The notes under the pieces were generated by a model. It saw only the letters and a list, made by a program, of their open reading frames with translations, made no database searches and was not told the origin of the DNA. From Simmondsia chinensis (lineage: Eukaryota; Streptophyta; Magnoliopsida; Caryophyllales; Simmondsiaceae), in the NCBI GenBank assembly GCA_018398585.1, contig JAGTTD010000009.1, forward strand, positions 15,567,193 through 15,631,192: a stretch of 64,000 bases of DNA, given 5' to 3'. The position numbers were made by a program, and so were the translations under genes. Positions within the stretch are counted from its first letter, which is position 1; each line of letters starts with the position of its first letter. Positions 21,822 to 31,176 of the stretch are shown piece by piece.

Positions 21822-22058
21822 ATGAGTAGAGAGGAAGAGGCCGGCCATAGAAGAATTCGATGGAGACCCACCACTGCCCGTGTAAGGAGATGTGAACAAC
21901 CCCATATTACAGGCAGAAAGGGAGAAAGAAGCCGGTCAAAGAAGAGTTGGACGAAGACAATTCGACAGGATCTTGCCTATCTCAGCCTAAATGAAGAGAT
22001 GAACTTGGATAGAGCTCAGTCGAGAATAAATATAGAGATAATTGATTTAGCAATATAG
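21822..22058 (+). pseudogene. second copy of the RTE C-terminal segment
   Basis: The 78-codon stretch RIRWRPTTARVRRCEQ...QDLAYLSLNEEMNLDRAQSR repeats, with roughly three-quarters identity at DNA level, the end of the RT gene at about 21494-21694. It lies about 366 bp downstream in the same orientation. It is either a tandem duplication or a separate, severely truncated RTE insertion next to the first. The (GTT)n tail follows this second copy. Confidence 0.7.
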
Positions 22059-22561
22059 GAACATCAAGCAGAAAACAACTTAGAGGGAAATTCGTTGCTA
22101 ATACGCTCTATACTCTCTCTCTCTCCCCCTCTCTACTTTCTCCCTCTCTCCCCCCTCTCCCCATACGCTTGAGACGATCTACTCCCTCTTTATGTTTACA
22201 TCGTGTCATAATTATGATCTTCCCCCTACATGCTTCTTTACTCTTATCTTTTGCTCTGGCTAATACACTTCCATGCATATACGCTTAAATGTTTATTTGC
22301 TTATATGCATAAATATTACATGCCTACATGCATATATGGCTCGCAAGATCTCTATGCTTTACTTACTTCACATGCTCTTCATACAGGCTCCTCATGACTA
22401 TTATAACTGTCACCCATCAAGTTGGGGGTCCTCGGAAACAGTATCTCGTTAGGGTATTACCTTAATGGGTTAAGGCTGCATACATCCTACCCCTCCCAAA
22501 CCCTTGCGCAAGCGGGAACCCTTGAGGCACTGGGACTGTTGTTGTTGTTGTTGTTGTTGTG

Positions 22562-22758
22562 TATTTTAATATAAATCTCGTTATCCTTATTTCTTTATCT
22601 AATTGTTAAAGAAAGATAACTCATATATTATTCTTTACCTTTAACCCAATTTATTAACCATATACAAATAAATTTTCGAGAAGTGTCTCCCCCTTCAAAA
22701 GCTTCCATATTCCTATTTGTAATTCAGAAAAAAAAAAAAAAAAACTAAAAATTAAGCA
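22562..22758. other. AT-rich junction with poly-A run
   Basis: AT-rich sequence between the LINE tail and the 30-bp array, with an A-run at about 22728-22744. The sequence AAAAATTAAGCAA at its right end weakly matches the array edge at 57.64 kb read in reverse. Confidence 0.4.
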
Positions 22759-23722
22759 ATTTGCCTAGTAGGGGTAAAAAACAACATTATTCGCCAAGTA
22801 GGAGAAAAAACAACATTATGCACCCAGTAGAGGTAAAAAAAATAATGGTATTCACCCAGTAGGAGAAAAAATAACATTATTCGCCCAGCAAACGTAAAAA
22901 ACAACATAATTCGCCTAGCAGGGGTAAAAATCAACACTATTCACCCAGCAGGAGTAAAAATCAACACAATTCGCCCAATAGGAGAAAAAACAACATTATT
23001 CACCTAGTAGAGATAAAAAACATCATTATTCGCCAAGTAGGAGAAAAAATAACATAATTCGCCCAGTAGGGATAAAAATCAACACTATTTGCCTAGTAGA
23101 GGTAAAAATCAACACAATTTATCCGGTAGGAGAAAAAACAATATTGTCCTCCCAATAGATGTAAAAAACAACATAATTCGCCCAGTAGGGGTGAAAATCA
23201 ATACTATTCACCCAGTAGAGGTAAAGAACAACACAATTCGCCCAGTAGGGATAAAAATCAACATAATTCGCCCAGTAGGGATAAAAATCAACACAATTCG
23301 CCCAGTAGGGGTAAAAATCAGCACAATTCACCCATTAAGGGAAAAAACAACATTATTCACTCAACAGGGGTAAAAAATAACATAATTTGCCCAAGAGGGT
23401 AAAAAATCAACACTATTCGCCTAGTAGAGGTAAAGAACAACACTATTCGCCTAGTAGAGGTGAAAATCACACAATTTGCCCAGTAGGGGTAAAAATCAAC
23501 ACTATTCGCCCAATAGGGGTAAAAATCAATACTATTCGCCCAATAGGGGTAAAAATCAATACAATTCGCCCAGTAGGAGAAAAAACAACATTATCAGCCT
23601 AGTAGAGGTAAAAATCAACACTATTCGCCCAGTAGGGTTAAAAAATAACATCATTCGCCCAGTAGGGGTAAAAAACAACATTACTCGCTCAGTAGGGATA
23701 AAAATCAATACAATTCGCCCAT
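22759..23722 (+). repeat. 30-bp minisatellite array (about 32 units)
   Basis: The unit is close to TTCGCCCAGTAGGGGTAAAAA followed by TCAACAYAA, repeated about 32 times with point variants and one-base indels. Because the unit is a multiple of three, long but meaningless reading frames run through it. The right flank (ATTCGCCCATATGATGAC to TTCTTTTAAGATACATT, 23712-23774) is homologous to the inverted flank of the related array at 57.2 kb. The whole cassette therefore belongs to one dispersed repeat. Confidence 0.9.
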
Positions 23723-23774
23723 ATGATGACAAAATAGTGTAAACGCATCCCTCTTTACTTCTTTTAAGATACAT

Positions 23775-26700
23775 TGAACAATGGGGGCTTGGTCTTCTTG
23801 CTCAAATGGAAGTAAGGGAGCAAGAAGAGGTGGGGCGGTTACCTTCACCCAAAGTGAAGATACCGCCTGGCTTTCGCCTCATGTGAAGGCTTTGGTATGC
23901 TAGGTCCCTTGAATAATGGGGGCTTGGTTTTCTTGCTCACATGGAAGTAAGAGAGCAAGAAGAGGTGGGGCGGTTACCCTTCACCAAAAATGAAGGAACC
24001 GCCTAGCTTTCACCTAATGTGAAGACTTTGGTATGCTAAGTCTCTTGAACAATGGGGGCTTGCTCTTCTTGCTCAAATGGAAGTAAAGGAGCAAGAAGAG
24101 GTGGGGCAGTTACCTTCACCCAAATTGAAGATACCGCCTGGCTTTTGCCTAATGTGAAGGCTTTGGTATGCTAAGTCCATTGAACAATGGGGGCTTGGTT
24201 TTCTTGCTCACATGGAAGTAAGAGAGCAAGAAGAGGTGGGGCGGTTACCCTTGACCAAAAATGAAGGAACCGCCTGGCTTTCACCTAATGTGAAGGCTTT
24301 GGTGTGCTAAGTCCCTTAAACAATGGGGGCTTGGTCTTCTCGCTCAAATGGAAGTATGGGAGCAAGAAAAGGTGGGGCAGTTACCGTCACCGAAAGTGAA
24401 GGTACCGCCTGGCTTTCACCTAATGTGAAGGCTTTGGTATACTAAGTCCCTTGAACAATGGGGGCTTGGTTTTCTTGCTCACAATGAAGTAAGAGAGCAA
24501 GAAGACGTGGGGCGGTTACCCTTCACCTAAAATGAAGGAACCGCCTGGCTTTCACCTAATGTGAAGGCTTTGGTATGCTAAGTCCCTTGAACAATGGGGG
24601 CTTGGTTTTCTTGCTCAAATGGAAGTAAGAGGGCAAGAAGAGCTGAGGCGGTTACCCTTCACCCAAAGTGAAGATACCGCCTGGCCTTCACCAAATTTGA
24701 AGGCTTTGGTATGCTAAGTCCCTTGAACAATGGGGGCTTGGTTTTCTTGCTCAAATGGAAGTAAGAGAGCAAGAAAAGGTGGGGCGGTTACCCTTCGCCT
24801 AAAATGAAGGAACCGCCTGGCTTTCACCTAATGTGAAGGCTTTGGTATGCCAAGTCTCTTGAACAATAGGGGCTTGGTCTTCTTGCTCAAATGGAAGTAA
24901 GGGAGCAAGAAGAGGTGGGGGGGTTACCCTTCACCCAAAGTGAAGATACCGCCTGGCTTCACCTAATGTGAAGGCTTTGGGATGCTAAGTCCCTAGAACA
25001 ATGGGGGCTTGGTTTTCTTGCTCACATGGAAGTAAGAGAGCAAGAAGAGGTGGGGCGGTTACCCTTCACCTAAAATGAAGGAACCGCCTCGCTTTCACCT
25101 AATGTGAAGGCTTTGGTATGCTAAGTCCCTTAACCAATGGGGGCTTGGTCTTCTTGCTCAAATGGAAGTAAGGGAACAAGAAGAGGTGGTGCCGTTACCT
25201 TCACCCAAAGTGAAGATACCGCCCGGCTTTCACCTAATGTGAAGGCTTTGATATGCTAAGTCCCTTGAACAATTGGGGCTTGGTTTTCTTGCTCACATGG
25301 AAGTAGGAGAGCAAGAAGAGGTGGGGCTGTTACCCTTCACCAAAAATGAAGGAACCGCCTGGCTTTCACCTAATGTGAAGGCTTTCGTATGCTAAGTCCC
25401 TTGAACAATGGGGGCTTGTTTTTCTTGCTCACATGGAAGTAAGGGAGCAAGAAGAGGGGGGGCGGTTACCCTTCACCTAAAGTGAAGGTACCGCTTGGCT
25501 TTCACCTAATGTGAAGGCTTTGGTATACTAAGTCCCTTGAACAATGGGGGCTTGGTTTTCTTGCTCACAATGAAGTAAGAGAGCAAGAAGAGGTGGGGCG
25601 GTTACCCTTCACCTAAAATGAAGGAACCGCCTGGCTTTCACCTAATGTGAAGGCTTTGGTATGCTAAGTCCCTTGAACAATGGGGGCTTGGTTTTCTTGC
25701 TCAAATGGAAGTAAGAGAGCAAGAAGAGCTGAGGCGGTTACCCTTCACCCAAAGTGAAGATACCGCCTGGCCTTCACCAAATTTGAACGCTTTGGTATGC
25801 TAAGTCCCTTGAACAATGGGGGCTTGGTTTTCTTGCTCAAATGGAAGTAAGAGAGCAAGAAAAGGTGGGGCGGTTACCCTTCGCCTAAAATGAAGGAACC
25901 GCCTGGCTTTCACCTAATGTGAAGGCTTTGGTATGCTAAGTCTCTTGAACAATAGGGCCTTGGTCTTCTTGCTCAAATGGAAGTAAGGGAGCAAGAAGAG
26001 GTGGGGGGGTTACCCTTCTCCCAAAGTGAAGATACCGCCTGACTTTCACCTAATATGAAGGCTTTGGGTTGCTAAGTCCCTAGAACAATGGGGGATTGGT
26101 TTTCTTGCTCACATGGAAGTAAGAGAGCAAGAAGAGGTGGGGCGGTTACCCTTCACCTAAAATGAAGGAACCGCCTAGCTTTCACCTAATGTGAAGGCTT
26201 TGGTATGCTAAGTCCCTTAACCAATGGGGGCTTGGTCTTCTTGCTCAAATGGAAGTAAGGGAGCAAGAAGAGGTGGGGCGGTTACCTTCACCCAAAGTGA
26301 AGATACCGCCCGGCTTTCACCTAATGTGAAGGCTTTGGTATGCTAAGTCCCTTGAACAATTGGGGCTTGGTTTTCTTGCTCACATGGAAGTAAGAGAGCA
26401 AGAAGAGGTGGGGCGGTTACCCTTCACCAAAAATGAAGGAACCGCCTGGCTTTCACCTAATGTGAAGGCTTTCGTATGCTAAGTCCCTTGAACAATGGGG
26501 GCTTGTTTTTCTTGCTCACATGGAAGTAAGGGAGCAAGAAGAGGTGGGGCGGTTACCCTTCACCTAAACTGAAGGTACCGCCTGGCTTTCACCTAATGTG
26601 AAGGCTTTGGTATACTATGTCCCTTTAACAATTGGGGCTTGGTTTTCTTGCTCACATGGAAGTAAGAGAGCAAAGAGAGGTGGGGCGGTCATCCTTCACC

Positions 26701-26869
26701 TAAAGCGAAGGAACCGCCCGGCTTTCACCTAATATGAAGGCTTTGGTATGCTAAGTCTCTTAAACAATGGGGGCTCGGTTTTCTTGCTCAAATGGAAGTA
26801 AGAAAGCAAGGAGAGGTGGGGCGGTCGTCCTTCACCTAAAGTGGAGGAACCGCCTGGCTTTCACCTAAT
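23775..26869 (+). repeat. 136-bp tandem array (about 23 units, dimeric higher-order pattern)
   Basis: Unit starts sit at 23776, 23911, 24047, 24182, 24318, 24453 and 24589, a regular alternation of 135 and 136 bp. Two unit types alternate: one with TCTTCTTGCTCAAATGG and CACCCAAAGTGAAGATACC, the other with TTTTCTTGCTCACATGG and an AAATGAAGGAACC variant. Each unit contains short inverted repeats: CTTGCTC/GAGCAAG, CTTTCACC/GTGAAGG and GGCGGTTACC/GGTACCGCC. It occupies the place of the hypervariable 3' untranslated region of Tat-lineage elements. Confidence 0.92.
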
Positions 26870-26883
26870 GCAAAGAAAATGCA

Positions 26884-27312
26884 GGCAATAAACTCTCACC
26901 AGCTTGAGAGCCCGTGGTTTTTTGGCCCCATCTAACACGGGGGCGGTTGTGTGTCCCATCTAACATCAGGGACGGGCGGTAAACTCTCACCAGCTTGAGA
27001 GCCCTCGGTTTTTTGGCCCCATCAAACACGGGGGCGGTTGTGTGTCCCATCTAACATCAGGGACGGGCGGTAAACTCTCACCAGCTTGAGAGCCCGTGGT
27101 TTTTTGGCCCCATCTAACACGGGGGCGGTTGTGTGTCCCATCTAACATCAGGGACGGGGGCTAAACTCTCACCAGCTTGACAGCCCGCAGTTTTTTTGCC
27201 CCATCTAACACGGGGGCAGTCGTGTGTTCCATCTAACATCAGGGATGAGCTGTAAACTCTCACCGTTTTGAGTGCCCGCGGTTTTTGTCCCGTCTAACAC
27301 GAGGACAGCTGT
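26884..27312 (+). repeat. 92-bp tandem array, left copy (about 4.7 units)
   Basis: The unit contains AAACTCTCACCAGCTTGAGA, GGTTTTTTGGCCCCATCTAA and CACGGGGGCGGTTGTG, with a period of 91-92 bp. It is homologous in reverse orientation to the array at 32572-33866. The last unit is diverged. Confidence 0.9.
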
Positions 27313-27533
27313 TTGCATCTCTGCCAGAGAGGGGCCGGTAATAAGCCCACTCAAATATAAGCAAGCACAACAAAGTAGCAAACCTTAATAGGAATACTGA
27401 TTATTATATATAACAAGAGTATCCATACATATTACAACAAAATTTCATTACACCGAGTTTCCGATAATACAACCACATCACCAAAAGTAATGTACACTAA
27501 AGACTTAAAACACCCTCCTACCGTTACCACGAC

Positions 27534-28681
27534 CTACCCAAATGGGGGATGAAGAATCATGGGATCATTCCCACAACGAAACAAAGAGCTCGAATATGGA
27601 AACAGCTGGGTATGGTATTCCCCTTGGTAGTGTCCCAAGAAAACCGGATGGCCACGATGGTCTCCACGAATGGCGCACTGGAACACCTGATTGCGTGCGG
27701 TAAATGTCAGGTGTTCTTTTGACACAGTAAAGCTTGTAATAGCTGGATCCCATCTACCTCCAGACCACGGCAGCCGAACGAATAACCGCTCCGCCTGATC
27801 CAAGAAGAAGGATCTTCCACATTAGTCAGCGTCCAGATGGTAAACACTAGGCTCCGGAGCGTTATCAGGCATAGTGAATGGGGCCCTGTGGTCACCTCCC
27901 ACCACCTCGAAATCTTTGCATCTCGGCTCGAGGACAGGTTATCCCAAACCACGCCCGGATGGGTCATGTTATGAACAGCCCCTATATCGGTATTCCAACG
28001 AACTAATGGGCGGTTATTGCTACCGTCAATATAATGGCCCCAATCAGACAAAAAGAAAAGCTCCCTATGCAAACAAACGTGGTCCATAAGAAAAACATTT
28101 CGGGGACCTACGTCTAGGCTTCCCCAAAAATTCCAATCGCCCTGCCAATAATACACCCGGTATGCGGTAGGCCAAAAGCCGTGGCAGGGGTAGGGCAAGT
28201 CCATTGTTATAAGGAAAAGGTAGAACCCGAACTCAGAAGTAGAGTCGAAACACCCAAACACTAGGTTTAAAGGGGCATCCAGACAGCTCATCAAAATACC
28301 GTTAGGTAACCCCACCAACTGACGTATGCCCAAGGCAGGGTTACACACGAATAACTTGGAGAGGTTATAGTCTCGATACAATATCAAACCACCCTGAACA
28401 CCGAGAACTCTAATATTGTCCGTCAGCACCTCCGTTAACTCTGGCGGCATAACTGGAGAAAAGTCCCCGGCAGAGGAAAAGGCTCCCAGATTATCACAAG
28501 AAAACTCGCTTTCTGGTTGTAACAAGACCCCATCAGCATCACGCTCAAGAGCGCGGAAAGACTGTTTCTTAAGAAAATCACCATCGGTTAGTAAACCATA
28601 AAATTCAGAAGAGGCGCAGCAAAACCTTAAAAGAGATTTGGCAGGAAGCTAAGATAACATTTCACGAGTTACGTCCTCCAT
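27534..28681 (-). pseudogene. element-borne F-box-like protein (antisense ORF 2, left copy)
   Basis: The start codon at 28681-28679 (MEDVTREML) is followed by an F-box-type helix region (LPAKSLLRFCCASSEFYGLL, about residues 12-31). F-box proteins join substrates to SCF ubiquitin ligases through Skp1. The C-terminal part has the F-box-associated motif LFVCNPALGIRQLVGLP, repeated Trp/Tyr-rich strands (YYWQGDWNFWG) and the end FLGHYQGEYHTQLFPY. The gene is broken by a TAG at codon 11 (Trp in the other copy) and by one frameshift near 27790. From 28525 to 27803 it is open. It lies antisense to its host element, its promoter next to the 3' LTR. No intron is evident. Whether it descends from a host F-box gene is inference. 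Confidence 0.75.
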
Positions 28682-28753
28682 AATCAACTCTCAAGATACT
28701 AATTAGATAATGAAAGGGACAAGGAATACCCAAAGGGTGAAAGTATGAAGGGG

Positions 28754-28796
28754 TATTTATACACTTTGAAGTCAAAGAAACTTTGACCTCAAAGTG
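28754..28796 (-). promoter_or_regulatory. promoter of antisense F-box ORF (left copy)
   Basis: On the minus strand an inverted repeat (28796-28762) is followed directly by TATAAATA (28761-28754), 73-80 bases before the ATG. The repeat arms are CACTTTGAGG and CTTCAAAGTG, around TCAAAG/CTTTGA. It contains TTGACC and TTGACT, both W-box-like (WRKY-binding) cores. The same arrangement exists in the right copy. Confidence 0.6.
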
Positions 28797-28806
28797 GGGG
28801 GCTAAC

Positions 28807-29116
28807 TGATAAATACAAAAGTGACCACCAGGCGGTACAGGGCCCAGGAGCCACTACCACCTCCCAGCATAACCGCCACCAGGCGGCACAGGGCCTAGGA
28901 GCCATTGCCGCCTCCTTGAACACCCCACCTAAATAACCTCACCTCTAGAAATCACCAAGGCCCCCACTGGCTGAAGGGGCCAGGCGGTACCCAACCCCCA
29001 TTACTTGCTACCCAAGCATACATTCCCCTATAAATAAGGGAAGGGACCTCACAAGAAAGACAAGGAACTTGAGCCTCGTTCCACCCTCAAGAACCCAACC
29101 AAAAAATCACGAAACA
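28807..29116 (+). repeat. 3' LTR of left Tat-lineage element (310 bp)
   Basis: Starts TGATAAATAC after the purine tract and ends ACGAAACA. Shares CCTATAAATA.GGGAAG, ACAAGGAACTTGAGC and AAGAACCCAAC with the right element's LTRs. It is about 200 bp shorter because it holds roughly two of the 54-bp subrepeats, against six in the right LTRs. Confidence 0.8.
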
Positions 29117-29373
29117 GTGGCATTCTTATAAGAGGATTAGAGCGTGAGAATGATGAATCCTAACCCTACATTACAAGGGACAGCCAAAATTTGTTGAGTA
29201 TTTCAAAAAAGAAAAAATTTCTCTCCCATACCCCTTCTTTCTTTCGACCCCATGTAAGTGTATGGGCTGTAAATTGTTATTTTTTTGAATGTTCAATAAA
29301 TCTTGGCCGTCCATTACAATGGAGGGCCAGGATTCATCCCTCTCACGTTCTCGCCCTCTCATAAGAACACCGC
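29117..29373. mobile_element. MITE-like inverted-repeat element 1
   Basis: About 80 bp at the left (GTGGCATTCTTATAAGAGG... to ACAGCCAAAATTTGTTGAG) is repeated in reverse at the right (CAATAAATCTTGGCCGTCC... to CTCTCATAAGAACACCGC). About 90 bp of T-rich sequence lies between. It starts at the last base of the left LTR. A long inverted repeat without coding capacity fits a MITE or Mutator-type element. The target duplication was not resolved. Confidence 0.6.
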
Positions 29374-29390
29374 TCTATATATATATAGCA

Positions 29391-29636
29391 TGACTCTTAT
29401 GTGAAGATGAGAAATGAGAGGGGGAAAAAAAAAAAAAAAAAAAAAATTATTGGGTCTAAATTAAGGGCAAAAATTTTAAAATTACTTTTACACTTCTTAT
29501 CAATGTCAATGGCTTAGATTTCTTTGATTTAAATCGAATTACTATTATTTTCTCCTCTTATCTCTCACTCAACAAATCTTGGCTATCCATTGTAATAAAG
29601 GGCCATAATTTGTCCCTCTCATTCTCTCATAAGAAC

Positions 29637-29641
<5 letters not shown>
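29391..29641. mobile_element. MITE-like inverted-repeat element 2 (same family)
   Basis: The right arm (CAACAAATCTTGGCTATCC to CTCTCATAAGAACGCC, 29571-29639) is a direct homologue of the right arm of element 1. The left arm (ACTCTTATGTGAAGATGAGA, 29391 onward) is its diverged inverse. The interior begins with an A-run at 29425-29446. A (TA)n tract (29644-29676) follows. Confidence 0.5.

Positions 29642-29643
<2 letters not shown>

Positions 29644-29676
<33 letters not shown>
29644..29676. repeat. (TA)n microsatellite
   Basis: About 33 bases of uninterrupted alternating TA. Confidence 0.95.
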
Positions 29677-29677
<1 letters not shown>

Positions 29678-29894
29678 CATTTTTTTGCCCTTACGTTAAT
29701 ATTGAAATTCTGTCAACCCCCAATGAAACCTTAATGCTTTTTCTCAAATAACATGTAAACATAAAATATATTTATTTTATATACTTAAAAAATATAATAA
29801 AAATTTGTTAATTTAAAAAAAATACTTTTATTTCATATTATTCATTGATCTATGTGTTTTTTTTTTTTTAAATGGTAAAGACATGAAAGAGACT

Positions 29895-30260
29895 TTAACG
29901 TCCGCGCCTCAGCACCGAACATCCTGAAGCCTCAGCACTAGAGATGAGGAGGGGGGCGGATGGCTCCACAAGGTACAGCTGGAACCCTGTACTCCCCAAA
30001 CCTTCGCTAGCCATAAAATCTGCAGATCTATTCGCCTCGCGGAATACATGAGAGAACTTAAGATTTCTAAACTTTCCTACAAGGGCTCTGATTTCATCTC
30101 TGATGGTTCTGATATCATTTGGGCAAGAATACTCTTCCTTGAAAGTTTTAATGACGACCTCATTGTCTCCTTCGATTATTACACTATTGGCTCCAAGGGA
30201 TAGGGCCTCATACATACCAACACGAGCAGCAGACGCCTGAGCCACAATGATTGGAGTTTC
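29895..30260 (-). pseudogene. RNase H-like (RVT_3 type) domain fragment
   Basis: An open stretch of about 120 codons carries ARVGMYEALSLGANSVIIEG, with the GDN of the second catalytic position, and HVFREANRSADFMASEGL at the C-terminal end. This is the pattern of the plant RNase H-like domain found at the C-terminus of L1 LINEs and in many related host fragments. The N-terminal part with the first catalytic Asp (usually a DGS-type motif) is missing, so the piece is incomplete. It stands alone between MITEs and the Tat-lineage element, with no RT nearby. Confidence 0.7.
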
Positions 30261-30375
30261 ATTTCATTAATCTATGTTATCTATTATTATTGTAGACCCC
30301 CCGTTTCCCCGCCAAAACCATCAAACCCCAAATCCAATCATTTCAAAAAGGGTCAATATTGCTTCCAAGTTCAGT

Positions 30376-30548
30376 AATCATGAATGAAATTGAATTAATT
30401 ATTAAAAGCATTATTCAAATTTAATAATCTGTTTTCTTCCGAATTCCATTCTCCTTCTAATGCCAAAATTAGCACTTATTATCAAATTCAATGCTTCGAA
30501 GTCCAATAATGTCAAAATCATGAATTCAATTGAATTAATTATTAAAAG
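30376..30548 (+). repeat. pre-insertion tandem duplication at the right element's target site
   Basis: Two copies of an approximately 140-bp unit (ATCATGAA.. to AATTAATTATTAAAAGCATTA..) begin near 30376 and 30516. The second copy is split by the retrotransposon and resumes at 46432 with AAAAGCATTATTTAAATTGA. The intact first copy therefore serves as an internal record of the empty site. Confidence 0.7.
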
Positions 30549-31061
30549 TGTTTATGGTGTTTTTGGTTGGGTCCTTGGGGGTAGAACCAAGCTCAAGTTC
30601 CTTGTCCTTCTTATGAGGTCTCTTCCCCTATTTATAGGGGAATGTATGCGTGGATAGCAAGTAATGGGGGTAGGGTACCGCCTGATTCCCATAGCCAATA
30701 GGGGTATTGGTGCTTTCTAGAGGTGAGGTTACTTAGGTGGGGGTAACCAAGGAGACGGTAATGGCTCCAAGGACTTGTACCGCCTGGTGGCGGTTATGGG
30801 GGGAGGCGGTAATGGCTCCTGGGACCTGTACCGCCTGGTGGTGGTTATGCAGGGGCGGTAATGGCTTCTGGGACCTGTACCGCCTGGTTGCGGTTATGCA
30901 GGGAGGCGGTAATGGCTCCTGGGCTCGTTACCGTCCTAGGGTAGTCATGTGGGGAGGCGATAGTGGCTCCTGGGCTCGTTACCATCCCCGGGTAGCCTTG
31001 TGGGGAGGTGGTAGTGGCTCCTGGGCTCGTTACCGCCTAGGTGTAACTTTTATATCAACCA
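30549..31061 (-). repeat. 3' LTR of right Tat-lineage element (513 bp)
   Basis: On the minus strand begins TGGTTGATATAAAAG and ends CACCATAAACA. CCCCTATAAATAGGGG (about 30626-30641 on the minus strand) is a clear TATA element. About six 54-bp subrepeats (GGCGGTAATGGCTCCTGGGA.. on the plus strand, 30752-31050) fill the upstream part. The purine tract CAAAGTGGGGGGCTAAC lies just before it. Confidence 0.93.
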
Positions 31062-31071
31062 GTTAGCCCCC

Positions 31072-31114
31072 CACTTTGAGGTCAAAGTTTCTTTGCCCTC
31101 AAAGTGTATAAATA
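31072..31114 (+). promoter_or_regulatory. promoter of antisense F-box ORF (right copy)
   Basis: An inverted repeat (CACTTTGAGG at 31072-31081, CCTCAAAGTG at 31097-31106) is followed at once by TATAAATA (31107-31114), 63 bases before the ATG. It starts only 10 bases from the LTR end and overlaps the purine tract region used by the element on the other strand. The left copy conserves the arrangement. Confidence 0.6.
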
Positions 31115-31176
31115 CCCCTCTACTCCCCTCATTTGGGATACCCCTTTCTTTCGAATCTCTTGTTAATACTCTAACC

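Larger units (their letters stand above)
19545..22561 (+). mobile_element. RTE-type non-LTR retrotransposon (LINE), 5'-truncated
   Basis: Covers the region after the endonuclease, then reverse transcriptase, C-terminus, 3' UTR and a (GTT)n tail (22537-22561). The apurinic endonuclease domain is missing, so the copy is 5'-truncated. Motifs such as WWWCREVQ, YKRLDTIERVRDLYRIAKVRERKTKD, ANYRGIKLMSHTLKLWE and LRWFGHVRWRP are those of plant RTE elements. The 3' 130 bp (about 22420-22540) includes AAGGCTGCATACATCCTACC and GGGAACCCTTGAGGCACTGG. It closely resembles the tails of both 5S-headed SINEs in this window. Confidence 0.88.
23773..29116 (+). mobile_element. Tat-lineage Ty3/gypsy retrotransposon, 3' half only (left copy)
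   Basis: Read on the plus strand it has a 136-bp tandem array, a 92-bp tandem array, an antisense F-box-like ORF, a purine tract (AAAGTGGGGGGCTAAC, 28791-28806) and a 3' LTR (28807-29116). The order is identical to the 3' half of the complete element at 30549-46431, in the opposite direction. Gag, pol, the first antisense gene and the 5' LTR are absent; the element is cut where the 30-bp cassette begins. Its LTR and arrays differ clearly in length from the right copy, so it is an independent insertion and not a simple local duplication. Confidence 0.82.

Noticed and set aside
22759..23742. CRISPR-like regular 30-bp repeats
   Set aside because: Units are contiguous with no unique spacers, in a plant nuclear context. 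This is a minisatellite.
23089..23742. Repetitive small proteins with a ten-residue period (NTIRPVGVKI type)
   Set aside because: Translation of the 30-bp minisatellite, with no promoter, start context or conservation evidence.
27874..28089. Plus-strand 71-codon frame in the F-box region
   Set aside because: Antisense shadow; the minus-strand frame is far longer and matches the second copy at 31.3-31.8 kb.
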